A DNA stretch of 64,000 nt, taken from Fusarium oxysporum f. sp. lycopersici 4287 (lineage: Eukaryota; Ascomycota; Sordariomycetes; Hypocreales; Nectriaceae). Under the pieces are notes generated by a model that was not told the origin of the DNA, ran no database searches, and worked only from the letters and a program-made list of their open reading frames with translations. Within the stretch, counting starts at the first letter, position 1. Every line of letters starts with the position of its first letter. A program made the translations under genes and the position numbers. Shown here piece by piece: positions 22,410 through 32,745 of the stretch. The DNA is taken from contig NC_030989.1 in NCBI RefSeq assembly GCF_000149955.1, positions 1,286,552-1,350,551 of the forward strand, written 5' to 3'.

Positions 22410-23321
22410 TTTCAGAAGAACTGAAACAAACGAACAGTTTGAGAAGGGTGCAGCGGAAAGAAAGAGTTCGAAGAATAGAAGCTAATGACGGGTTAGATCT
22501 CGAGAGCTGAGGCATTTTGGACCAAGTATTCACAAAGGGACATTGCTATCTGGACAAAAGACTGGAAGAAGTTATCCAATGCGAAAAATGAATCATATGG
22601 TTGCATTAGGGGTGGCTTCAAGTTGTCCTGACCATCCGACATAGGCTACGCTTATGTTCGTTGATTGAAGCTTAATGCGTTGCTCACTTCCTTTGCAAGT
22701 GGCATATCTTTACACACACTTTACGCAGTTGGCCACATTCGACATCATCTCAGTACTTTGGTCAATAAAACTCAAGATCAACTATTATCTAACGCCACTT
22801 GTCGTCCCTGTCTCATTCATTTAGCTCAGTGGTTGCACAGCGTTCATCCATCCTCCTAGGTGGTCAAGCACCAACTCTCCGCAAAGCCCAGCTTATCGGA
22901 GAACGCGCTGCAGATGATCGAAATGTTTATTGAACTATGCTCCGAGCCTCTCCTCACCTCAGCACCGAGAGAATACGGTTGTCTAATGGCTAGTGTGTGG
23001 TCTTGTGGGAGGGGACGCCGCATGAGATACGTGCTGAACTTTGTTATTAGGTTTAACTTCTGAATCCATGTGGAAAGAAGACTCAGTTTCCGAACAGCGC
23101 AACATTTACCAATCGGTGCCGGCATTAGGTTGGTTGCTGGGCGAATCATAGCTTGGATTCACATCTTGGGTTTATTGAGTGGAAATGAACAGAAGCCTTC
23201 CATTGGGGGTATCATCAGATACTTAAGGTGTAAGTGACAGTAAGTCGAATCAGGGATTGTAAACATTTCACGACTGTCTTTCTTATCTAGTGACCTAACA
23301 ATATTTCCCAGAGAAGACACG
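22410..23321. other. intergenic region
   Basis: About 900 bp between the family-1 fragment and the TATA element of the small gene at 23486. Minus-strand frames at 22856-23149 and 23159-23392 show no recognisable features. Confidence 0.4.
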
Positions 23322-23329
23322 TATATAAG
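23322..23329 (+). promoter_or_regulatory. TATA box of the small basic-protein gene
   Basis: TATATAAG lies 157 bp upstream of the ATG at 23486, followed by a C/T-rich stretch typical of fungal transcription-start regions. Confidence 0.5.
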
Positions 23330-23485
23330 GAGCTGCTCTCTCTTTGACTTGGGACACCTTTTTCCCTTTTCAGTAACACTCTTTTCTTTCACTCCTTGCT
23401 GTGACAGTTTCTACTACACTCACAACCTCTTCATCACGACACCATTTACCCCACGCAAACCTTGCCTCATACCTCTCTTGGCATA

Positions 23486-23829
23486 ATGAGTGGATCGATA
23501 CGGTCTTTATGGTCGCGGCCTTCGTGGCCTTCAAGATCTTCAAGTCCTTCCAAATCTGAGCAATCGTCTGGGTCGCCACGGTTTTCACAAAATGTTAAAA
23601 AGTCCATCGAGGAATACGGGCAACGAATGAAATCAAAGATGAGCCAGGCCCGTAGAGGCATTAAAAATGCTGCTTCTAAAGCCAAGAACATGAGAACCCA
23701 TTTCTATGGTCGTGAAAAGACTCTCTGTAAGCGGTACGTTTCTCTTTTTTCCAAGCAGAAGTGGTTGATCGTTGACGTTTTCTCAGAATGGGGAGATATA
23801 CCAAACTAGATGAAAGCAAGTCGGAGTAG
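23486..23829 (+). CDS. small basic Ser/Lys-rich protein, spliced
   Basis: Exons 23486-23733 and 23787-23829 give 96 aa. The 53-nt intron has donor GTACGT, a TTGAC branch region and a TTTTCTCAG acceptor; the phase-2 join gives KRMGRYTKLDESKSE at the C-terminus. The alternative donor at GTAAGC would create an immediate stop. The first 35 residues are Ser/Pro/Trp-rich (LWSRPSWPSRSSSPSKSEQS). The middle is an amphipathic basic helix (MKSKMSQARRGIKNAASKAK). There is no signal peptide. A TATA box and a C/T-rich leader upstream support real transcription. I recognise no family; it could be a lineage-specific nuclear or membrane-associated peptide. Confidence 0.6.
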
Positions 23830-25803
23830 ACCACCTCAGTATTCCCCTCGGAAGACCTGTGTTTCATTACAGCACATTTAAGAGATCAAATGATCTTTGT
23901 GTGTTGCTGGAAGGGCTCATATTTTTGTGGCTTTATCCCCTTACGGCACGGTTAGATTGCGATTTAGCTGAAAGGAATTAGACTTGCGATAAGAAACATT
24001 AAAATTTGTCGTTCGCCGGCTCGAGATCAAGTCAGATTGTGTACTCAGGAAGCTCAACATTAAACTCTGAGTTTAAAGTGATACGTATCGAGTAGTTGCC
24101 ACAATCCAAGCCCGCAGCTCTCTCTAGGATTCTCGCGTGCTGTTGAGGTCGACAGGGGTGTCTTTGCGAAAATAAAAGGGGGTCATATTATAACCTCTCA
24201 TTATCTCGCTTTCCGTACTACTGGGTGTTGAAAACCTTGGCCGTGTATAGATTCCGTAAAAGCTATAAGACGAGGCTATCTTTCTAAGTTCGTCTATATT
24301 TGAGATACTTGAGCGTGAATTGTAAAACTCAGAATAGCTGAGCATTAGAAACCAACGGTTAGCTTCCGAAAAGATTTGGTGATTCTCTCATGGTTCTCCA
24401 AGTCGACACAACTCCATTCTTACTTGTTGGGCGGCATTAGTGTCAGTCATGAATAAATAATGCCATGCATAGAGAAAACTAGCCCAGGATCAACGTGGGA
24501 GCCCTCAAAATATGAAAACGGCAGTGGGTTGTCAGACTTCAAGGCTATATGGGTATATTCAGGGGCAAGGGGCATTGGTAAATGCCAGCCATGCTTGGAC
24601 TTGGCAGCAGATACAAGTAAATGTAGAGTATTCGACCAAACTGGATTCTCTTTGTGCCTTTTTCTGATCTCTTCATTTATCTGCTTTGGGGACAGTGGAA
24701 CTTGCTGTCGGTAAAATTAAAGCCGATGTACTATGAAACCTCCAATCATCAACAAAATCTAGTGTCCCTCCATGTATTAATGCATGGCCTGTCCATCATA
24801 TCACAACCGTTCTTAATTCATCATAGATGAAAGTAGAGAAAGCGTGTCTTTTCAAGGTCAGGGTATTGATTAACGAAATATCTTGGAAGAACAATGATAC
24901 ACCACAAGTATATAAAACCAGGAGGGAAAAGGGCGAGAGTTGCCAAGTCTCAATGAGACAGCTGGAGAGGGAAGTTTTCTCAATATCTTCTGCTGTTGAT
25001 GTCCTGGACCAGAGGCATATTGGAGAGCCAGCTACTAAAAGCTCAGCATAGACATTCTCAAGCAATCTGGCGAGCAGGGAACAAAAGTTCTGTTATGCTG
25101 AACATCTTGATTGTGAAGCATGTCACTTATGAACAACAACATGGACTTTTAAATCCAGCTCTAGTCATAGAATAAAAGACATAATTCTTTAGTGCAATCA
25201 ATTACTTTGGCTGTTTAGACAGAAAAGTCAAGACCTATCCTATCCTACGAAATTCCGAAGAAGCTATAAAATATCAATGCAAATTCCCTCCAGTAAAAGC
25301 CAGGAGCCTGTTGCTCTACGTATAGGACAATTACTCTACCAACAACCAGCTGTAATTTTCCATAGTAAAAAGAAAAGCGACACTCCTTCTCAAGGCATAA
25401 GTAAAAGCGGTGTTTCCTAGCTTCGCCCTGGCATTATTAATACGTTCAACAAATCAGGGGTAGCACACTGGCAAATGAACAGAACGTAAGAAGTTTGGAC
25501 AAGGCAGACTATTTCTGACCGTGGCCTCAAGCGAAGGGATCGAGTGATACGCATCTCGAAGGCACTTGACTGGACTTTGGCGCAATCTAGGTAGAATCAA
25601 TTAGTAAGATTGCATTGGACATGTCAGGAGCTTACAACTTACTTGAGACTAGCGATAGTGAACAAGACTTGGCATCATCTCATGCATCTTCATCCCGATC
25701 CCCATATTGTAGGTAGGAATTATCTCCAAAGCTTGGTGCAGGTCGATGAAGAAAGGCTCTGCGGACTGCGTCTTCCGGTTAAGAAGCCCCATGGGAGTCA
25801 TCC
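23830..25803. other. intergenic region
   Basis: About 2 kb, A/T-rich. The only frame that reads at all like protein is on the minus strand at 24124-24345 (73 codons, Ser/Tyr-rich), without a family or splice context. I see no repeats, tRNA or transposon genes. Confidence 0.4.
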
Positions 25804-26316
25804 TCAAGCGGATCTCTTCAGCTCTTCTTCAATGATTGCCTCACGTTCCGAGTGGGCCATGAGAAGGCATTCAACTTGGCCGACAATCCTGTCCCAACGT
25901 TGTTCAACCCAATCGATCCAAAGCACCATTTTGAAAAGAGTGCCAGAGATACAGCCACACATGGACTGGCCCTCTGCAATGAGCTCGTTCGATCAGTATG
26001 GTTCCTCAAATTTCTCCAGACGATCCCTAGCCCACTCGCTTTCTCGCCAGGCGAGCTTGCTGAAGCCACATGAGACTTCGTAGTTGATATTACTATTAGC
26101 CTCATGTGGTGTCCATTCAACACCAAAAAGACGTTCAGTTCTATACCTATAGGAAGCGCTTTTGGAAAGTCCAGCACAAACATCCCAGTTTGCGTAGATC
26201 TTGATGTATTGCAAGGTGCACCTTGCTATGTTTTCCAGAGCCCAGAGGCCCTCTGACCAACGGGCAGCCCATTCATCACCGCAGTACTGTAGATAGTCTG
26301 TGGTGCATTCGGACAT
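25804..26316 (-). pseudogene. family-2 copy with in-frame TGA
   Basis: One continuous frame of 171 codons, interrupted only by TGA at 25995-25993. Before the stop: YRYRTERLFGVEW, then ESEWARDRLEKF. After it, in the same frame: ELIAEGQSMCGCISGTLFKM and a helical tail ending KRSA. All blocks match the family-2 protein at 13428-13915 (YRHRTQKLFDVTW, ENAWARDRLEHF, IAEGQYISGCI) in the same order. No GT donor lies in a position to splice out the stop, so it is most simply a nonsense mutation in a recently functional gene. A 40-residue N-terminal extension (AARWSEGLWALENIARCTLQ) is not present in the other copy. Confidence 0.6.
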
Positions 26317-26733
26317 ATTGGGATGTTGAGGGAGCTTGAAGGGCTAGTGATTATGTGTTGATAGTTCTTGAGTAAAGCAACTGCTGTATCTTTGTTGCTG
26401 TAAGCGAGTCGAAGATTGATGTTGATGAAGGAAAAGATGAAGGATCGACGAGACAGTTGTCAAGGAATTAACATTAAGGGTGACTAGGTATACAATCCTA
26501 ATAGCCATTGCGCAGTATGGACAGAATGGCATCAAGAAGTTACTGCCACTGCCACTGTCAACTTGACTGTTCTGATATTCGAACACATCATGGCACTGGC
26601 AATGTAACAGACACTGATGGTTGCTTTGGTAATCATTTCACTGCATGAATTCATTTATATTCTTTTTTATTTTGTTTTTCATTTGTGCTTCTTTGCTCTT
26701 TTCTCCAACCGTTCAGACTACAGCATCGTCAGC
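26317..26733. promoter_or_regulatory. divergent promoter region between family-2 and family-1 genes
   Basis: A 417-bp spacer separating the minus-strand family-2 start from the plus-strand family-1 start. The open frame of member 3 extends upstream to 26617, but this part would add a 39-residue hydrophobic stretch (FIYILFYFVFHLCFFALF) absent from the relatives and is rich in TTT, so I treat it as leader. Confidence 0.4.
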
Positions 26734-28227
26734 ATGTCTTCCAACGTCACCACGAGCGAAAGCCCTTCGACTACAGGACCCCAAGTCCACAATAAAGCTA
26801 CCCATGCTCAGCAAGTATCTACAACTCATCAAAATACCCAAGTTGCTCAGGCTCATCAGTCTCAAGAAGGGCTTCAACATCCTCCAGCTCCTTTGGAACT
26901 CATTGATCATGTCGATGAACTCGTCGCCGACATTCCCAACCAACAGCAAAATGTTCAGAATCTCATTGCCGACCAGGCTGACATGCAGTCAGTTGCCGGT
27001 CTCCCCTTTAACCAGCACATTCCCTATCAGAATATCGTGCAGCAGTCGAACGTCTTTCCCCAGCAGCCTAGCAACCCGAACTTCGCTCAGCATACATATG
27101 AATACCCCTGTCAGCAGGCTTTCCAGTATCCTTCTCACGCTGGCCAACAGCAATATCCTCAGATGGGACAACGATTTCCCTCTCAGTCGGCGTTTCACTT
27201 CAATCAGCAGTTCGGGAACTCCTATCTTTCTCAGCAAAACTTCCAACAGAGTTCACAACTCCAGGCTCATCCGCACCATTATGCTGTGTTTCAAGACCCA
27301 CGAGACGGCGCACCACCTCAGCATCAGTCTACTCATAGTATGCCCCTCAACCTCTCCGGAGGTGGAAATGCCTTGGCTATGCAGCACCCTCAGCAACTTG
27401 GAAATCCCGCCCAGCAGGTTGCTCCAGCAGCCTCAACACATCCGATCTGTCATGAAGTCGGTTTCAAGAACCTCCTTGAAGATCAGGATGTCGTTGAATC
27501 CCGAGGCGCTGATGAATGTGTTTCCGAACACAGCCAGCTCGTCATCAAAGAGAAGATGTCGCTACACGATCTCATCAAGCTGTACGAATACGTCCAGCGG
27601 AAGGGGGATGTCTATCTCCCAGCCGATGATACCTACAAGCTCTTCTGGAGTTCTCTCTTCAAAAACTGGAATTCCAAGATGCCAGTTTCCGAAAGTCACC
27701 CTCTGCCTGCACGTAGCAAATCAGACATTCACATCCAGATCGGCTACTACTCTACCGATGCCTCCAGCAACCAACTAGCAAATGGGCGCCGAAGCTCCAA
27801 GGCTCGCAAGGGCAACGCGGTTCCGATCTATCTTTCACTCGACCTTGACGCAGAGGGCATTAACTGGCTTTACAAAGACAATAATGGACAACGTGTCCAT
27901 AGGTCGCAAGTCAAGCTTCTGGTCGGTCTCAGCGATACTCAAGCCAAGCATAATGTCTTGACCCATTACGACACTTATGAGAAAAACAGAGTCTGTGGAC
28001 ACAATCTTCAGCTCATCATTGAGGCTGCTCGACGACGAGTTCAGAAATGGGCGATTGCAGGTAGTGGAGCCAACGTCGAGTTAGGGGTTAAGTGCCGACC
28101 TCCAACAAACCTCCTTCGACTAGTACTCGCGTCTGAACACTTTAGAAATCAGCATTCGAAAAACTGTGCTGTCGCTGATCTTGAGGCCCTACGGCTTAAG
28201 TCGGGCTACGGGGATCGAAAGAATTGA
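26734..28227 (+). CDS. family-1 protein, member 3, with Gln-rich N-terminus
   Basis: Single exon, 497 aa from the ATG at 26734. The first 260 residues are low-complexity, rich in Gln, Pro, His, Asn and Phe/Tyr (for example YPCQQAFQYPSHAGQQQYPQ), resembling prion-like or scaffold regions. The C-terminal 220 residues hold the family-1 core: MSLHDLIKLYEYVQ, then YKLFWSSLFKNWNSKMP, IHIQIGYYS, PIYLSLDLD, and the final helix HNLQLIIEAARRRVQKWA followed by GSGANVELG. No catalytic residues stand out. The N-terminus seems unique to this member, so the family may gain N-terminal regions by recombination. The frame is intact. Confidence 0.65.
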   Translation: MSSNVTTSESPSTTGPQVHNKATHAQQVSTTHQNTQVAQAHQSQEGLQHPPAPLELIDHVDELVADIPNQQQNVQNLIADQADMQSVAGLPFNQHIPYQNIVQQSNVFPQQPSNPNFAQHTYEYPCQQAFQYPSHAGQQQYPQMGQRFPSQSAFHFNQQFGNSYLSQQNFQQSSQLQAHPHHYAVFQDPRDGAPPQHQSTHSMPLNLSGGGNALAMQHPQQLGNPAQQVAPAASTHPICHEVGFKNLLEDQDVVESRGADECVSEHSQLVIKEKMSLHDLIKLYEYVQRKGDVYLPADDTYKLFWSSLFKNWNSKMPVSESHPLPARSKSDIHIQIGYYSTDASSNQLANGRRSSKARKGNAVPIYLSLDLDAEGINWLYKDNNGQRVHRSQVKLLVGLSDTQAKHNVLTHYDTYEKNRVCGHNLQLIIEAARRRVQKWAIAGSGANVELGVKCRPPTNLLRLVLASEHFRNQHSKNCAVADLEALRLKSGYGDRKN

Positions 28228-28855
28228 AACGGAGGTGTATTCGCGATAGATCTCAATGGCAAGTCATTCTTCCTTGTACTAAGTATTTGACTTGTTTCTA
28301 ACATCTTTTAAAGTCGACCCTTACCTTACTGAAGGGCTTGCTCGTATAGGGCGTGTTCACGCTTAATGAATGTCAAGGTTCAGTTGCTACCAGGTATAAT
28401 TGGCAATGGAAGTGACAGGTGCTTGGAGTCCTGATGTCGATACCGGCTTTTGAATGGATGGATGTACTAGTCATCTTGGAGTTGCCAAACCAATAATAGA
28501 CCCTGATTGGCTGAACCCTGGCTTCAACCAATTGTGAAATAACTGCATGTTCACAAAGCTAATGCAGCTTCGGTACCGTCTAACTTTGCTCAATCAACAT
28601 GGTTACATCAAGGATTTTCTTGGGCCATGCAAATTGGTACGCGAAGAGCACCAAGTTTCAAATCATCGCCAGCTCACTTCTTCGTTGCGTTATGTATGTT
28701 CAAAAGGGAAACGGTTGGAACTCTTTATTGTCCTCGATCCATCTATCTCGTGTACAGTTCTAATCTAAAATCGCCAATCTCTACAACCATAATATCCAGC
28801 CAGGTATCGAAAACAAAGCCCCTGAATCAAATATCAAACGCCTTTACCTCCACCC
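28228..28855. other. convergent 3' intergenic region
   Basis: About 630 bp between the ends of two convergent genes. Plus-strand frames here (28547-28768, 28627-28905) have no recognisable features. Confidence 0.45.
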
Positions 28856-30532
28856 CTAGTGCCACTCAGCGTCAATCTTCTCCCAGTTGTCAAGGAAACT
28901 CTTGAAGAACTTGACACCCAGGCCGGGATCCAATGCACCAGTAGTGGCGCGGATGGAGTGCATGCTGAGTTGTGGAAGACCAACATCTGCAGCTCGGACA
29001 CCAATCATGCTAGACAGTGCCGGGCCAATGGTTCCACCGCTTCGAGAGTCACTTCGAATTTGGAATCTCTGTGTTCGGCATCCACCAAGCTCACCGGCCC
29101 GCTCCATAATAGCAGCGGAGACACTATCCGTGGTCATATGGGCGTTGGAGTCGTAGGTGATAGCTACACCAACATTGAGCTCCGGCACATGCTCAGGAAG
29201 ATATTTCTCAAGGAAGTTGGGATTTCCAGCATGTGTGACATCGGCAGACGCGAGGAAGCTTGCAGACCATGTTTGCCCTTGAAGTCCTGGTCCATATACA
29301 TCTGGACTAAGACTCTCGACAGTTCTTTCAACCACAGAGGGAAGAAAGTTTCCACGGGCACCCTGCCTCAGCAAGCTACCGATTTCTTCGTCGTCAAATA
29401 GAGCGACGAGCTTGATTCCTCCCTCTTCACTGTTTTCTGAAGATGCTAAGAGGGCTGTAAGGGCTGCCCAAGAACACAACTTATCATCAATGCGACCCGC
29501 GAAGATGAATTCCCGATCCAGGCCACCGGTCTGAGCGGGCTGAGAGTCATAAAGCTCGAGTTCCCAGTTGACAATTGAACTATAAGATTGGATGTTGAGT
29601 TCCTTGGCAATGAGTTCAACCAGTCGTGGGGGCTGCGTGTTGACGAAAGAGCCGGCGGGTCCAAGAGCCTCGGTAGACGCACGCTGTGAACTCTCTAGGC
29701 CGATAATAGGAACGGCTTGAGTCTCGGCGTTGTTGTTTCCCATCATACCAACTCCGAAATGAGGCGCAAGAGTGGGGATTCGGGCGATGGGCCAGTCTAG
29801 CTTCACCAGCTTTACAGTCTTCTTCCCGGTTTCTTTATCATCGAGGATAACTCGTCCACCAATGCTGAGATCCCGGTCCCACCAGGTTGCATTGAGGGCT
29901 CCAGCATATGGTGCTGCTCCCAATTGAATGTATCCGGCCTTGACAGGCTTTGTGCTAACGGGCTTGAGCTTCGCGGCGAGAGCGTCAATGTGACCACCGA
30001 TCATGGCAACACCATCTCCAGGCTTATACGCTTTACCAACTTTAAAAGCGATCAGAGAGCTCCCATTCCGAGTGACCCAGTACTTTCCACCAGGCTGAAT
30101 CTTGCCCGACCAGTTATCGCGGGGAGAGAGTTGCTCATATCCAAGCGCCTTCAGCTTGTTCTCAAAGTAATCGACGGTGTGAAAAATCGTAGGGTTCTCC
30201 CGAAGAAAGTCGCAGAAAGGCTTGGTAAAACACTCAGGCTCCATCTTCTCAACCTGGCACAGTTTACAGGCCTGGCCGGCCTCAAGGTGCCAGTTGACCT
30301 GGCCGACTTCATCAGGCGCAAGCTTGGTAATACAAGATGCGCATACACGGTTGTCCTTCGTATCGCGGCCCTTCATATCTGAAATGATGAAGTTCTTGGA
30401 ACTTTGCTTCGGTTCGGTCTTTTGGGGCGCAGTCGCATTGTTGTTGAGCGTAGCTGACGACGATAGCGCTTGTTGTCGCAACGATAGTGACGAAGCGCGG
30501 GCGCTCAGCATTGCAGGCGTAACCTGAGTCAT
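28856..30532 (-). CDS. vacuolar aminopeptidase, M18 family (Ape1/Lap4-like)
   Basis: Single exon; 558 aa from the ATG at 30532. An ATG at 30556 would add eight residues. Peptidase family M18 enzymes are dodecameric di-zinc aminopeptidases; the fungal Ape1 type works in the vacuole after delivery by selective autophagy. Metal-binding and active-site elements are all visible: IGGHIDALAAKLKPVS (His ligand and neighbouring Asp), WWDRDLSIGGRV (bridging Asp), FDDEEIGS (catalytic and metal Glu), and the C-terminal LSMHSIRA (last His ligand). The N-terminal 60 residues are Ser/Ala/Gln-rich, suitable for a propeptide. A cysteine group CxxC...CxxC at about residues 63-95 (CASC, then CKLC) is less usual and may be a small metal site. 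The gene stands alone among family-1/2 sequences and appears intact. Confidence 0.9.
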   Translation of the reverse strand: MTQVTPAMLSARASSLSLRQQALSSSATLNNNATAPQKTEPKQSSKNFIISDMKGRDTKDNRVCASCITKLAPDEVGQVNWHLEAGQACKLCQVEKMEPECFTKPFCDFLRENPTIFHTVDYFENKLKALGYEQLSPRDNWSGKIQPGGKYWVTRNGSSLIAFKVGKAYKPGDGVAMIGGHIDALAAKLKPVSTKPVKAGYIQLGAAPYAGALNATWWDRDLSIGGRVILDDKETGKKTVKLVKLDWPIARIPTLAPHFGVGMMGNNNAETQAVPIIGLESSQRASTEALGPAGSFVNTQPPRLVELIAKELNIQSYSSIVNWELELYDSQPAQTGGLDREFIFAGRIDDKLCSWAALTALLASSENSEEGGIKLVALFDDEEIGSLLRQGARGNFLPSVVERTVESLSPDVYGPGLQGQTWSASFLASADVTHAGNPNFLEKYLPEHVPELNVGVAITYDSNAHMTTDSVSAAIMERAGELGGCRTQRFQIRSDSRSGGTIGPALSSMIGVRAADVGLPQLSMHSIRATTGALDPGLGVKFFKSFLDNWEKIDAEWH

Positions 30533-31401
30533 TTTAAGGGATGAAGCTATGTGCAAGCTGGAGAATTAAATGAGACTTGTTGTCAAAGGTCGAAAGGCGG
30601 AATCGGTGAAAGGTGGAATGTGAAAGGTAAGGATTATCAATGCTTGGTTGGATATTGTCGAGGTTGAGCTACATATAACAACGACGATCTCGGAGCTACC
30701 TAGGTTACCTGGTCAGTGCGTTGCGTGACCTGCCAAACATGGGTCATGTGTTGAGATAAGGACAACAGAAATACAAGAACTTACCATATTACCTACCTTC
30801 AGATAAGGCATCTAGGTAAGGTAGTATATTAATATCCACTGGAAGAACCTTGAAAACTCATGACCAGGGCACTTCTGTCAGCACTGGGTTTATTTATTTA
30901 TTTTTTATAGCAGAAACAATTAATCATCTCCCTTCATTCCGTCAGAATCGATTACAACACTGAAGCAATGCACCAATGCGACACCGTTAACAAAAGCATA
31001 CAGCAATATATATCATATCGCTATCGATTTTCATATTGACCCTTGATGACAGATAGACCGTGAGCCAGCATCGAATACCCTGGTCATCGCAGAACTCAAA
31101 ACATGAGTTACAAACATCGCACGATACAATCTGTCGCATTCAGTATCGTAATCAAATACACAAGCAGAAGAAATTGCGTACCAGAAGCATTGATTTCATG
31201 GGGTTGCGCCATCGTCGTGATTAATCTCCGCTCCGGGAGCTTCAGATCAAACTTTAGTAGTGGACATAAGAGGAGCATGTTCCAGGCCAAGATTGACATA
31301 TAATCAAGTAGTCGGATAATAGCCATAGATCGACCAACCCACGACAACCCTTTTCAGGATATGATTGCTTCTGGCGCAGGGCAAGCTGTGATGCAAGCGC
31401 A
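30533..31401. other. intergenic region
   Basis: Promoter of the M18 aminopeptidase gene (minus strand, starting at 30532) and, further right, the 3' flank of the minus-strand family-1 gene. A/T-rich; the frame 31108-31347 (minus) has no support. Confidence 0.45.
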
Positions 31402-32217
31402 TCACGTCTCCCAACAGGCGTCACCACTCTCAATTTTGGGCAAGATCGGATCTGTACCAAATCGGGCAGGGACTCTGTGGCCTGTATATGCGGGTAGTCG
31501 ACCTTCCATAACGCCGTCATTGGCATATTTGACGATTCGCTTGCGAGCAGTGTGGATTATGGCCTCGAGATTGTATTTATGAACCCGGGAAGCCTGGCTC
31601 TTGTCGTAATCTTTGATGCTTCGCATGTAGGCATCTTCACGAGTCGAGCCAGGTGGTTTGAAAGTTACATGCTCTGGATCACCAAACTCGTCATCAGCGT
31701 CCATATATAGGAATACGATCACGATTTTCTTGCCATCCTTATACATTGAAGGAATCATAAACACTTTTTGACCAGCCTGCCTGGCTGTTGTGTGTTGACG
31801 AATCGGTTCCTGCTCACCATTCTCTAGGGCACGTTTGCGTTCCTCGCGCGAGACTGGGAGATCTTGGTTCCATACGCCAACTTCAGTCTTTCCGTCTGTG
31901 AAGACACAAGGTATGTATTCTGGGCTGTAGAGAGGTTTGGAAGATTCCCAGTCAGAGAAGATACTGGAGAAGAAGGACTCGCGTTGAGATTGCGTAATTG
32001 GGCAAAGGCTGAGAAGGTCGGTGGTGTTGTGGGAAACCTCGAGCCAGGCAATAAGCAGGTCTCTTAGTTCGTGTCTTTCAAGATATGTTAGATGGCAGAA
32101 GTGCGTGATAATTGCATCGGGTGCGCGAGACGTGGTGATGCTGGAGTCTCCATGGAAGTCTTCTAGCTCGACGCCCTTGATGGGAATAAGAGCCATCTCG
32201 ATGCTCTGATGAGCCAT
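31402..32217 (-). CDS. family-1 protein, member 4, unknown function
   Basis: Single exon, 271 aa from the ATG at 32217, which has a purine at -3; the open frame upstream only begins with TTG. Family-1 blocks in order: ELRDLLIAWLEVS, SFFSSIFSDWESSKP, KTEVGVWNQDLP, VFMIPSMY with KIVIVFLYMDADDEFG, and the terminal helix VHKYNLEAIIHTARKRIVKY, then GVMEGRLP. The SSIFSDW and VGVWNQ blocks are closest to member 1 at 16522; the linker there is replaced by a shorter Lys/Arg/Glu-rich stretch. The protein looks complete and soluble, with alternating strands and helices; I see no enzyme motif. Confidence 0.65.
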   Translation of the reverse strand: MAHQSIEMALIPIKGVELEDFHGDSSITTSRAPDAIITHFCHLTYLERHELRDLLIAWLEVSHNTTDLLSLCPITQSQRESFFSSIFSDWESSKPLYSPEYIPCVFTDGKTEVGVWNQDLPVSREERKRALENGEQEPIRQHTTARQAGQKVFMIPSMYKDGKKIVIVFLYMDADDEFGDPEHVTFKPPGSTREDAYMRSIKDYDKSQASRVHKYNLEAIIHTARKRIVKYANDGVMEGRLPAYTGHRVPARFGTDPILPKIESGDACWET

Positions 32218-32745
32218 TCTGCCTTTTCTTCGATTATACGCGTATTGCAAAAAAGTTTCGTCTTCTCAGAATCGTTTTGTGATCTTGTTAGCAATGCTTA
32301 AAGAGATGAACGACATGAATCTCACGGGGAGATATAAGATGCGTTTTGATGGTAGACTCTATTTGTACGATGATCTTCCCCTCTAATAGATGCTATTGCC
32401 TTGGAGAATAGGCGTGAAAGCTTCGCCTTCCTTCCACTGTTCACAAACTAACGTAAGTGTCAGGGTCAGGCGCTGCCTATTGACTCTCGGAAGGCACGTT
32501 GCTAACGTAAAGTCTAACATATCTAACATGGGACGGATGATCTCAGGGGTAAAATACAAAGGCTCTGATTGCTTCTCGTAGACGAAAACAATATAAAAAG
32601 TCCATTTCCAAAGCAATTCAATCGAAACAATATATGTGCATGTGAATGTGTGTAGCATATGTATGGGGGTATCTAAACTAGCTATGCTGAACAATTTACC
32701 AGGTAGGTATGCAACCAATCTATGGAGCACCAGCCCAGAACCAAA

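Noticed and set aside
12997..26316. Repeat-induced point mutation as the cause of all family-2 damage
   Set aside because: The TGA at 25995-25993 and the frameshifts are not CpA-to-TpA changes, and the surrounding sequence is not unusually TA-rich by eye; not enough to claim.
26645..27778. 377-codon plus-strand frame overlapping family-1 member 3
   Set aside because: It is the +1 shadow of the Gln/Pro-rich region; the family-1 core and a natural ATG lie in the other frame.
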